Positions 51,000 to 61,188 of a DNA stretch of 64,000 nt are shown here, one piece after another. The notes below the pieces were generated by a model. It was not told the origin of the DNA, made no database searches, and saw nothing but the letters and a program-made list of their open reading frames with translations. Origin of the DNA: Niebla homalea (Eukaryota; Ascomycota; Lecanoromycetes; Lecanorales; Ramalinaceae). Within the stretch, counting starts at the first letter, position 1; each line of letters opens with the position of its first letter. The translations under genes were made by a program, and so were the position numbers. The stretch lies in NCBI GenBank assembly GCA_019925105.1, contig JAHGAU010000023.1, positions 496,001-560,000 of the forward strand, written 5' to 3'.

Positions 51000-53900
51000 T
51001 ATTTATATTATAGCCTTTACCGTTTAATCGCCGGTATGAATATAATAAAATTTTAAAAAAATATAAATAATAAAGTAGATTTAATAAATAATAAGGAAAA
51101 ATAAACGGTATATTTACGTTTTAATTTTATTATTAATTTTAAAGGGTCTTATAAATCGGGGTATAAGTTTTTTACTTAATTACTTTAGCTTAAGGTTTTT
51201 AATATTTAATATTATTAAATCATTAACGTTATATAACTTTAACTTATATTTCTTATTATACGTTTTTTAAGTTAATTTAATAATATAGCGTTATTAATCC
51301 GTTAATATTAATTATATTTTATATAATATTTTAACCCTATCTTTTACTATAGGTATCTCCTTTTTTATAAACTTATCCTTAAGTTTAAAATAAATATCTA
51401 GATTATAGTTATATATTACTATAAAAAGGCTATAATTTAAAGTTAAGTATTTTAAATTTATATAAATAAATTTAATTAAAGAAAGTAGCTTTACTTAATT
51501 TGTTTATTCGGAGCTAATAAAGGTCCTTAAATATTATTTAAAGCCTTAATTTTAATATTTTATTTAGTTATTTATTTATGGGTAAAAAGCGGTACTTAAT
51601 TTACGTTTTATTTTTACGTAATAATATATTAAACCCTAGAATTTATTAATAAATAAAAACCCCCGGTTAATTACGATTCCAGCCGGCATACCATAACGTA
51701 ATATAATTTCTTTGAAAAAAAGGTTTATTAACGTAACGGTATTAATTTATTTTATAACGGGAAGGTATTTATATATCTTTATATATTTATTTATAATTAT
51801 TAAAATCGAATTATATACGTTACTTTTAACCTTACTTATAAGTAAGTTAATAATAAAGTCTATATTAAGTTTTTTCTAGGGTATAACCGGTTAAGGGAAT
51901 AAAGTAAACTTATTATAAGGGCGGTAACGTAGTACCTTAATCCTTTAATAAGTATCGTACGTTTTAATATAATTATTAACTTAAGCCTTTAAGCCGTCCC
52001 AATGATATTTACGGGTTAAAAGCTTATAAGTTTTTTCGGCTTTAAAGTAGCCCGCTAGCGGGTTATTATAATACTTATTAATTAACTTTTCTTTAACCGC
52101 TTTATCCCGGGGGACATATATACGGCCCTTATAAGTAATAAGGTTATTAAGATTGAGTTTTTAAGTATTATTATAACCTTAATAAGAATATATCGGCGTT
52201 ACGTTATCGTCTTTAATTTTATATATAAATATATCGTTAACCTATAGATCCTTAATAAATAACTTAATCGGCCTAGATTCCTTATAAAGCCCTTTAAATA
52301 ATTATTAAATCTTTTTTCGCGGGATAATAATTTAAATATTTCTTAAAGCGAATAATAATTAATAATTAATAACCGCTGTCTACCGGCGTTCCGCCGACTT
52401 ATCGGATTAAAGTACGAGCTTATTCTATAAGGTAAATAATAAGGTAATATTAAAAGGTAAAACTCCTTTATAGTTTAAACGTTTTAATAAAGGATTAATA
52501 AGGTTTATTTTGCCTTAACGATAAAATACTTTAAAGTTATAATTAATAAGTTTTAAGGCTTACTTAACCTAACGCGGACTTAACGCTGGCTATTTTATAA
52601 ACCTTTAAAGGTTATTATAATCTATTTATACTTAAATAGTTTTAAAACTCCCTTTTAAATAGTGCCGTTATTATTTAAACGTTATAACGATAATGAAAAG
52701 CTTTTAATTATGCGTTTTATAATTTTATTTAATAGGGGCTATTTTTCTAAATTAATATATAATTAGGTATTAATAACCCTTTTTAAACTATTAGAATAAA
52801 ATATTTATAATAATAAAGTTAGATATATTTATTTTTATTCGTACCCCCCGTTTTAAATTAAAATAACGGAGTAATAACGTATTAATAAATATTTTACGGA
52901 GTTAACGGAACGCCATATTAACTGTATTATTCTACTCCAGTAAGTTAACCTTCTTTTCTTCTTTATTACCCTTAAGTAAACTAATTAAGGGCTTAATTAT
53001 CCTTAAATATTTATAAATAAAACAACGATAAAAATTTATAAAACTTAAAAAGACCTGTATTTCCCGGTAGGTTTTTGGGGTAAATTAATCCTTAATAATT
53101 TAAATACGTTTTTAATCCATTTAAATCCCTTTAATAAAAACGATAAACCTTAAGAACTCTATTTAAATAATATTAAATTAATACTTTTTAAGATTAATAT
53201 AAAGCTAAAATTAATAAAGTTACTTAAGGATCTATTAAATATAACGTTAATAATCCGCCGGATTCTTATTAAATATTAAAATATCGTTTAAGTAAATTAT
53301 ATAAATTATATCGATAAAGCTAATAAAAACATAATTAATATAAGCTTAAAAAATCATTAAAGTATTAATTAACTTAAATAATATAATAAGATATTTAAAG
53401 TAACTATAACGTATATAAAACGCCGTTTTTTACTTATTACCGGACTTAATCCGTAACCGATAATAGGTATCCTTAAAATCTAACTTAATAAACCGTTTAA
53501 AGTTATTTAACCGATTAAAAGTCTTAATAATTAAAAATAATAAGTATCGATTTTTAACTATAACCGTATTTAATCCACGGTAATTAATATAAAGATAAAG
53601 GCCGCCGTCCTTTTTAAGTATAAAAAGGATTAAAACGTTTATAAATAATATTAAATAATAAATCCAACCCCGGGCTATAATATCCTTAAGATACCGCCGG
53701 AGTTCCGTTAATTTTACCCGAGATAGGTTATATAAGGGATTATATAATAACTCCTTATTATTTAAGTTAATAACGTAATCCCCTTATTTTAATTTAAATA
53801 AAGTATTAGTTATATTATTAAAAAAGATATCTATATATTCGTTTAACTCCTTCGGGATACTCCGGTTAATAAAGTCTTTTATAATACTTATATATATTAA

Positions 53901-55600
53901 ATTACCTTAAAAGATTTACGGTATTTTTAAGCGTTCTGTTATTACGCTTATATAAACGATTATAAAGATTTTATTAATCTCCGTTAAACTTTAACCGAAG
54001 TTATAAACGTTATTAATTTATAATTTATAAGAATTAACCTTAAAACGCTATTTATCCGCCGCCGGATTAATTATTATTTATAAGGCGTATAGGGCTAATA
54101 AATTAAGGATTACGTTTAAACCTTTTTAATTAATAACGTAAAAGAATATCTTATATTGCTTTTATTACCTTTAATTATTAATTAAATAATACTATAATTA
54201 ATAAACGTTATAATAAAAGATTTACTTATTATTAAGAAAAGCTATTTACGGTAAGACGGCGGAGGTTAACTATAAGTCTTACTGGACCGTATATACTTAT
54301 AAAATTAAATTTATTTAAGCTTTAATATTAATTAATATACTTAATAATTAAGGATTATCCTGAAAATTCGTCTAACTTTTAATAATAAAAGTTAAATATA
54401 TTTTTAACTATTTTTTTATTAATTCCGAACTTAAGGTACCGCCGGAGCTTTATTGTTTTTTAATATATTATCCTTTTTATGGGATTTTACGCTTATTATT
54501 AAGACCTTATTTTATAAGATAATAAAGTAATTAAATACATAATAACCCTTTCTATAATATATATAATACTTAACGTTTTTATTTACTTTAAGGGCGGTAT
54601 CGGAATTTTCAGGTATAATTTTACGCTTTTAACCATAAGAATTAATTTTAATAAAGGTACGCACTAACTTTAAACCGTTAAAATTAAATTTAAATACCTT
54701 ATTTTTAAAAGATTTACCCTTATTAACTTTCTAATTATTATTAATAGTACGCTTTAGATTATTTTCCTATATAATTACCGTTATTATAATATTGTCCCGG
54801 ATTCTTAATACCCTATTAATTATAAGGATTTTAATTTTAAGTTCCAATAAAAACTTTATAAAGAATATATAGGTATAAAACTTATTTAACAATAATAATA
54901 AGTCCTTTTTTATAGTTTTTAAAGTATTATAGAATTATATTATTTTTTAATTAAAGTATTACTTAATATCCTTAAATCGCTTATAATAAGTAAGCTAACA
55001 ATTCTCCGGATTAATTATTAAGTTTAAAAGCTTATCCTTAAGTTCTTAATAACTTATTTTATTAATTTCTTTATCTGGTAAGTTAAAGATTTTATAAAAA
55101 ATAAATTTTAAATAAAAAATTTTATTTTTTTTTCAGTAAAAAAGTACTTAAAATAAAGTATAAATTATTTCTTTAAGTTAATAAATTACGTTTAATACTT
55201 ACCCTTAAACTTATTTTAATATAACTTAAGCTTTTCCGGATAAAAGGATTTACTTTTACGGGGTAAAATAAAAGCCATTAATGGTACGTTATCGGCATAA
55301 AGCTTAATAGTAAGGTTAACGCGAAGGAAAGTCTTAAAGCATAAACTTTTATATTACGTATTAACGTAGTTAAATATATACTTTTAATAAATATAATTTT
55401 CAGCCTTAAACCGGTTAACTTTAAACTATAGTTTTAGAAATTAAATTTATTAAACTATAATATTATAATAACGTTCTGCTACTTTAATTTACTTAATTAT
55501 AATAAAAAAGTTCTTAATTGAAAAATAAATATCGTTTTTTTATTTTAAGGTTTATTAAGTTAATTGAATATTTATTATAACGGTAATATCGGGTTTTTTC
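51000..55600 (-). pseudogene. Gypsy C gag-pol remnant
   Basis: On the minus strand RT reads F-K-Y-L-I-I-L-F-K-L-I-N (former F-E-Y-L-V-M-P-F-G-L-T-N) about 90 bases before the active site Y-L-N-D-I-L-I-F at 53294-53271, where one catalytic Asp is Asn. Integrase can be followed near 51.95-51.73 kb with N-I-D-F-I-I-N-L-L and D/N-S-I-L-I-I-I-N-K. Gag and protease should lie at 54.3-55.6 kb but were not resolved. Frames are full of RIP stops. Confidence 0.8.
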
Positions 55601-55624
55601 CTTAATAAGGAAGAAGAATTAAAA

Positions 55625-55957
55625 TATTAAATTAACTCCGTTAATGGTACGCTGGCGGAATTAATAAAAATAAATATAAAAAACGTAACGTTACGGTTTA
55701 AATACTTAGGTATTACTTTAATAAATAAATTAATAATAAGATTAATTTTTAAGGAACTTAGAAAGAATTAAGGTATAGCCTTTACTTAAGTTAAAGGTAA
55801 TAATTACCCCGCTTTACGCCTATTAAGCTACGGCTTATGAATAACGTATACCAAGGCCGTTATTAAGGCCCTTTACCAAGGCCTAACGGCCTACCTTAGC
55901 GTAGCAGTATGGCGCACCACTGTAGCGCCGGCGCAGAGGTGGCGCTAGCTGCTAATA
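55625..55957 (-). repeat. Gypsy C right LTR (5' in element orientation)
   Basis: Starts TATTAAATTAACTCCG, the RIP form of the left LTR start, and ends GCTAATA before GTTAT. Its right 130 bases are less mutated than those of the left copy, so RIP hit the two LTRs at different places. Confidence 0.9.
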
Positions 55958-57574
55958 GTTATATAATAAACTTATAAAAATCAATTATTAATAGATTTAT
56001 ATAAATAATAAAATCCGTAAAGATTTTTCCTGGTAATAAAGGTTATTAAGCAATTATAACGGCTTATACCTAAAACGGCTTTTAATAACCCGGTTACGGT
56101 ATTATTTTTATACCGATATATTATTTACTTACGGTATAAATAACTATTTACTTAAAGATATTAAGGACGTATTTACCCCGGAATTCACCTTTACCTATAA
56201 ACTATTTCCTCGGTTAAAAAGGGTTTATATAAATGTCCTTAAGATAACGGTTATACTTAAGACTTTATAGCGGTAATATACCGTATTAATAAAGAACTTA
56301 ATTATAATCTATTTAAATAATATAAAGGTTATTTACGGTATTAAGAACTTAACCGTATAAGGTTAAATTATAAATACCGTCCGTTAATTAGCTTTTATTT
56401 TATTCCCGGACAATATTAAATATATTACGGAGTAAATTTTTATTAAAAATAATTAAATAATTAATTAAATTTTAAGATTTAAATAAGAAAAAATCGTTAA
56501 TAATTTACTTTAATTTATATATTTATATATATTGCAATTATACCGGATTATAAATGTATTAAAAACGGGTAAAATATAAGTTAAATTAATTTATAAGTAA
56601 TATAATATTTATATTTTAATTTTATATTAAGTATAAAGTCGTTATATAATATAAGGAATAACTTTTATTTTAAGTAATATATTATATATAAGGTTTATCC
56701 GGTTATTTTTACTTTATTTTTTATACTTATTAAATAATATATATATTTTATTAATATTAAAAAGCTACTTTATAAGATTATTAAAAGTTATTTTACCACC
56801 GTTAAATTAATATATATCGACCGGGGTATCGGAAACCTTAAAGTTTTTTAATATCCGGTACTTTAACATTTTATATACGGCGTAAAGAAACTATAGGGTA
56901 AATATATATAAAAAGAACGGCTTTTTATTATTAATAATATCCTTATTAAGTTTATATATAACTTTAATATTATTATTAAATTTAACTTTATTATATAGAC
57001 CGTTTTTTACCTTATTTATATAGGCTTTTTATAAGTGGAAAAATTCACTTATAATAAAATTAATTTTAAACCGGATTTTAAGAAATATTATATAATCCGA
57101 TTATATATAAAGTTTAAGGACGGTTATATAAAGCTTTATATTTTAACGTTAAAAATAAATATTTTCCGGGAAGGAATTATTTTTAAGATTATAATAATTT
57201 CCGGTAAAACTTACTTTATATAGTTTTTAAAGAACTTATATTCTTAAATAATAACTTTATTATAAGCCTTATTCTTTTTTCTTATTTTAAGGCTATTTAT
57301 ATAAGACTTCGTTATTAAGATATTATATAAATAGTTTATATAATATAATATCCGCGGTAATTATTCCGGTTATTCCTTTTATTAAAATATAATTACGGAC
57401 GTATAAAAAACTGGGTTAAATATTAAGTTTATTAAAAAACTTAATAAATAAAAATCGGATATATATTAACTTTATATTAACTTAATTAACGATATTATCC
57501 TTACGGTATTATAACGTTATTAATTTATTTAAAGTTAAATAAGTTAACTAATATTTATTTAAATTATTTTTTTA

Positions 57575-57782
57575 AAATTTATATTTTAACTTTAAGGGTT
57601 TTTAACCTTAACTTTACCCCATAATTAGATTATAATAAAGGGTATTTCGACGGCGAAATACCCTAGGACCTTAACGGTAAAGTCCCTATAATTTAAGTCT
57701 TAAAATAGGCTAATTAAAATACTATAAATATTAAAAATACCACGTATTTATATATATATATAATAAGGATTAAATAAATTAA
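57575..57782 (+). repeat. Split direct repeat B1
   Basis: Matches B2 downstream of A2 with RIP-type differences; shared blocks include GGGTATTTCGACGGCGAAAT and the CACGTAT stretch. Its right end, AAATTAA (57776-57782), is the B1/A2 junction. The left end is approximate. Confidence 0.82.
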
Positions 57783-57989
57783 AAATATAATTTAATTATT
57801 AATTAATTTACCGGATATACAGAATAGTTATTTATCGGTTAAATAACTCTTTAAAGGCCATATAGGGAGCTTAAAGATTTATATAAGTTAATTTATTTAA
57901 ATTTTTAAGTTTTTTATTTTATTTTTAAGGATTTACTTAAATAACGGCTTTTATTAAAATTACTTATTTATTTACTTTTTTTATATATA
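57783..57989 (+). repeat. Split direct repeat A2
   Basis: RIP-mutated copy of A1, lying between B1 and B2. It includes the TTTATATAAG-TTAATTTATTTAAAT stretch shared with A1. Right end approximate. Confidence 0.85.
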
Positions 57990-58014
57990 TAATTTTATAT
58001 TAATAGCCCCAGGT

Positions 58015-58217
58015 TTTTAGCTTATGCGGGGGGGTTTTTAGCCCTGGTTTTACCCCGTAACCGGGCCATAACGGGGGGTATTTCGACAGCAAAATATTTT
58101 AAGACCTTAACGGCGAGGTCCTTATAGCTTAAATCTTAAGATAGGTTAATTAAAACACTATAAATACCAAAAACACCACGTATCCACATATATACGTAGC
58201 AGGGATCGAGCAAATTA
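58015..58217 (+). repeat. Split direct repeat B2, right end of the YR retroelement
   Basis: Copy of B1 with much less RIP. Ends in CAAATTAA (58210-58217); unique sequence TACCGG follows. The adjacent gene is the MFS transporter, whose stop codon is about 320 bases further right. Confidence 0.82.
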
Positions 58218-58537
58218 ATACCGGAAATAATCAGTTTTGTTAAGCAAAATGTAAATAAAACATTGATGATTATACATAATATATAATTCCACTGAAATTG
58301 TGTAAAGTCCGGACGAAAAATGCAATGATACAATAGTTTCACTATGAATAAAAGTATTTCATTGATGTTATTAATTCTATACTTTAATCCTATGTTTAGG
58401 AACAAATTTACACCCAATCGAGCCATTGAAAGTGTAATTGAATGTTGCATAACCCCTCGATTTCTCGTCTCCTTATCGAGGCGGGACAGTGTCCCTTTCA
58501 TGTGAACCGGAGCGTTCCTCCTCGGTAATCAACAAGC
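58218..58537. other. 3' flank of the MFS gene
   Basis: Unique sequence between the retroelement end and the MFS stop codon. It should hold the transcript end. An open frame here (58136-58501, minus) runs into repeat B2 and has no recognisable domain, so it is not called. Confidence 0.6.
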
Positions 58538-60350
58538 CTAGACGCTCGACACCTTCTCTTCAGCCTTCTTGCTGCTAAAATCCGGAAGCTTCTTCAACGG
58601 GATTGCAAGGACGAGGAGAACAGCGAACGCCGAGCAGGCCAGGCCACAGGCGAAGACGTCCTTGATCCCCGTCATGTAAGCGCCGAGCACAGCGTTCAAA
58701 TCGCCACCGCTGAAGACGTGATGGAGATCGGTTGCGCCAGTACCTAGGACTAGGGTTGGATTGAGTTGAGGGGCAGAGGCCTTGATTGCCTGCAGCATGC
58801 GGTTGGCGAAGATGGACTGGGCCACTACGATGAAATAGGCAGCACTGCCGGATTGAGCCGCTAGTCCTAGGGTCAGTGGAAACAGCACATTTGTGGTGGA
58901 GTTGAAATTTTAATCAGATGATACTTACTGAACATGATCCCAGTGGAGGTTGCCACGTCTTCGGGCTTGGAAAGTCCCTGGACTGCCATCATTGGGATCT
59001 GATTACCGAAACCGACACCAAACCCTAGGAGAACCTCACTGCCCGCGTATCGAGCTTTCGATGAGTCAATGTCCAGGGTATATAACAGAGCCATACCAGC
59101 AGTCGTAAGGAGTGCACTGATCAGCTGGTAGGGTTGCAGGAAACGAGTCTTCTCGATTAGCGCACCACTAGACACGGCTCCCACTCCAAAGAAGACCAAA
59201 AACGGGATGCAGTTGACGCCGCTTATGATGGCGGACTGGCCGTGAATGGACTGGAAGTATATGGGAAGATAGAACAATGCCTGGTAGAAAGCGGCGTTTG
59301 AGCTTGACAAGGAGTCCCTGGTTAGCAATTGAAGACAGGTCGCCGAGTAGGTGCTTACATGAAGGACCACAAGACATTGATCCATGTCAGACGTGGTTTC
59401 ACTAGCCGTAAGGGAATCATGGCATGTGCGCCCTGGAAGCTCTCACCAACGACGAAGGCAATGTTGAAGAGAATCCAGAGGACTAAGGTGGCGATTACGG
59501 AGCCGTTGTTCCATGCCTTGGTCTGGCCACCCCACTGCAGGGCCAGGATGAAGCATACGAGCGACACAAGTACTAAGCTAAAACCAGGAAGGTCTAGTTG
59601 TAGTATGATCTCTTTCCACGTTGCGGGGGTGGGCTTGATATGTTTCGGCACTCGCAAGAAGAGTAACAACAGGACCACGATAGGACCACCGAGCGGGAGG
59701 TTGATGTAAAAACACCATCGCCAGGATACCCCACTGGTTAAGGCCCCGCCGACTATAGGCCCAAGAATCATGGCTGTCATGAAGATGCTCGTCCAGATGC
59801 CGATGAGCATAGGATGACGTTGGGGATGGGATACGTAGTTGATCACGATGATGGAGCCGTTCATTGTACCGGTAATGCCGAGTCCTTGAATGGCTCGACC
59901 AACGATCACGGCAATGCTATTCGGAGCCGTTGCAGCCACAAGGCTCCCAATCAAGAATACTGCAATAGAGGCAAGGTAGGCATACTTGACGTTGAGATAC
60001 TTGTAAATCTTACCCCACATCGCCGAGGTGGCGGCGGTGACGAGGAAAGTGGCGCTTCCATACCATCCAACGTCGTCCAGGGCATGGAATTCGTCAGTGA
60101 TGGCGGGAATGGCAGTGGCGATGACACCAATCTCGAGAGCGGTGAGGAGACCGCTCATGGAGATGGTAAACATGATGAGAAACAAGCGCAAGCCGGTCGC
60201 GTAATCGGGCTCAGGTACGGCTTCGACGCCATCTTCTTCCTGCTTCGCTGGAACACTTTCGCTTCCTGCCTCGAAGTGCTCGAAGTGCTCGCCGTTGTTC
60301 GTTGAGGCTGTCGAGTTGCGGGCTTCCACCTTCGCTCCCTGGACTTCCAT
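58538..60350 (-). CDS. MFS efflux transporter, DHA14 (14-TM) drug:H+ antiporter type
   Basis: Plasma-membrane-type proton antiporter for small toxic or secreted compounds. Predicted exons: 59359-60350, 58929-59302, 58538-58866; joined length 1695 bases, 564 residues, normal for DHA14. Hydrophilic N-terminus (1-50), then TM1 with A-L-E-I-G-V-I-A-T-A-I-P (71-82, the usual L-D-x-T-I-V motif with Glu), motif A G-K-I-Y-K-Y-L-N-V-K-Y (113-123), antiporter motif C L-G-P-I-V-G-G-A-L (196-204) and W-R-W-C-F-Y-I-N-L-P-L-G-G (210-222), typical of fungal 14-TM pumps. Intron 2 (58867-58928) has GTAAGT...TAG. Intron 1 is 59303-59358 (GTAAGC, CTAAC branch, AAG acceptor); an alternative CAG at 59318-59320 adds five residues but lies too close to the branch. 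Tail Lys/Glu-rich, ending K-V-S-S-V. Divergent from the Zn2Cys6 gene, its likely regulator. Substrate not predictable. Confidence 0.92.
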
Positions 60351-61188
60351 CTCAGCGCTCTTACTGCTGTCCGAGTCTCAAGTCTTGGATGAAAACACTC
60401 TGGTTCTATGTCGCTGTATCTTGTCGCGCTGCTCAGAAGACGAGAATCCGTTGACTCAGGAGGGAGTAATTCTCAATAAGCTTACACGGCAGCACGTTTG
60501 AAAGCAAGGGGCTTTTTGGAGATGAGGAGGTCGATGTTATATAGATGTGCCATTCAATCAGATTCAGATGCGTCATTCATTCAGATGAACAAGCAAGGTC
60601 AACGGAGGAAAGGTCCGGTATGTACACATTCGTCCGCCTCGTCCGGTGCTCAACCAAGCCTCTCTCAACAACCATCTGGATCTGGTACTGTCGCAACTTC
60701 CCTCACTGACGTAGTCACGTAATACAGTCATTGCAGCAAAATGTAGTTCATGCAGCTCAAGGCCGAGGGTCGGTGGTCGGTGATACCAGTCAATAGACAC
60801 CGATCGCCACTTCTTACTTACCAATCTGTCCAACGACTCACGTTGACTTTAGTCACCATGGTCACCAAAGCGGCCACTGGCATCCGGAGGACCACCAGGA
60901 CCTACACTTGGTCCGCCGTGACTATACCGCAGGGTGCTTACTAATCTAGGGTGCTTACTGCATGAGATAGTACTAATTACGCTCTCATTCGCGCTTACGT
61001 CATCTCGCTCGGATCCCACCTCCTTCCGCCGATCTTCGATTACGTAAGACCGCTTCTTCCGCCGGTCTTATTTAGACCGCCTTCCTCCGCCGGTCTTATT
61101 TAGACCGCCTTCCTCCGCCGGCCTTACTCTCTATTGACTCTACAATCCAAGTTGGCGATTCAGCCGGCTGCCATATTCTGCTCCAAGC
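60351..61188. promoter_or_regulatory. Divergent promoter region of MFS and Zn2Cys6 genes
   Basis: 838 bases separate the two start codons and must hold both promoters. A 28-bp tandem repeat with CGG-N11-CCG sites lies at the regulator end. A short direct repeat GGGTGCTTACT occurs at 60932 and 60949. The open frames inside this region (for example 60498-60722, 60573-60833) lack any domain and are not called. Confidence 0.75.
61053..61129. promoter_or_regulatory. 28-bp tandem repeat with CGG-N11-CCG sites (putative Zn2Cys6 operators)
   Basis: Two full units (61053-61080, 61081-61108) and a partial third (61109-61129). A diverged unit precedes them at 61023-61052. Each full unit holds CGGTCTTATTTAGACCG (61063-61079 and 61091-61107), a symmetric site with CGG triplets 11 bases apart. 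Inverted CGG triplets at fixed spacing are the usual target of Zn2Cys6 dimers, and N11 is the Gal4 spacing. The sites lie 80-130 bases before the regulator ATG, which suggests autoregulation or joint control of the divergent pair. That is inference. Confidence 0.6.

Larger units (their letters stand above)
48305..55957 (-). mobile_element. Gypsy C: full-length Ty3/Gypsy element inside the YR retroelement
   Basis: Two LTRs of exactly 333 bases and the perfect duplication GTTAT (48300-48304 and 55958-55962) define it. Length 7653 bases. Pol lies on the minus strand. The insertion separates the RT connection from RNase H of the host element. A second copy of this family, opposite in orientation, is at 17571-18367. 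Between pol and the left (3') LTR about 2.2 kb (48638 to about 50.9 kb) remains unassigned. Confidence 0.92.
47500..57600 (+). pseudogene. YR retroelement RT - RNase H - tyrosine recombinase, split by Gypsy C
   Basis: RT opens with S-I-N-D-G-I at about 47.66 kb, a DIRS-group signature, then T-F-I-D-K-A-I-N-A-V; the active site is Y-L-N-N at 47974-47985 (former H-Y-L-D-D). The connection ends ...L-K-S-L-I-S-L-L-S-F before Gypsy C at 48304. Coding resumes at 55963 with RNase H, where Y-T-D-I-L-F-T-Y-G stands for the S-T-D-A-S-G-x-x-G block (about 56.11 kb). The recombinase shows the S-G-Y-S-F-Y box at about 57366-57382 (former G-H-S-F-R, the H-x-x-R catalytic pair, both mutated), then K-S-D-I-Y and L-Y-I at 57455-57478, the Tyr at 57473-57475 being the expected nucleophile. 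Many RIP stops; not functional. Confidence 0.82.
45742..58217 (+). mobile_element. Ngaro/DIRS-like tyrosine-recombinase retroelement, split direct repeats, interrupted by Gypsy C
   Basis: Three coding signals in one strand and order: a DIRS-type RT (about 47.6-48.3 kb), RNase H (about 55.97-56.5 kb) and a tyrosine recombinase (about 56.6-57.5 kb). Repeats are arranged A1 (45742-45933) ... B1 (about 57575-57782) - A2 (57783-57989) - B2 (about 58015-58217). This split direct repeat order is that of Ngaro and PAT elements, which integrate through a circle by their recombinase and make no target duplication. Without Gypsy C and its 5-bp duplication the element is about 4.8 kb, a usual size for Ngaro. 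No methyltransferase domain is seen between RNase H and recombinase, which favours Ngaro over DIRS1. RIP-degraded inside, nearly untouched in A1 and B2. Confidence 0.85.

Noticed and set aside
57035..57223. 62-codon ORF as a separate small gene
   Set aside because: It is a stop-free piece of the degraded tyrosine recombinase frame.
56600..57600. Tyrosine recombinase as a Starship-type captain
   Set aside because: It follows a DIRS-type RT and RNase H on the same strand inside split direct repeats, which fits a YR retroelement.
45763..57994. A1/A2 read as LTRs of a 12.2-kb element with TAATT target duplication
   Set aside because: A1/A2 similarity continues left of that point to 45742, B1/B2 lie on both sides of A2, and the element encodes a tyrosine recombinase. 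TAATT is common in this composition and is part of the repeat itself.
58136..58501. 121-codon minus-strand ORF next to the MFS gene
   Set aside because: Its 3' part lies in repeat B2 of the retroelement and the rest is the MFS 3' flank; no family resemblance.
59814..60305. 163-codon plus-strand ORF
   Set aside because: Shadow of MFS exon 1 on the opposite strand.
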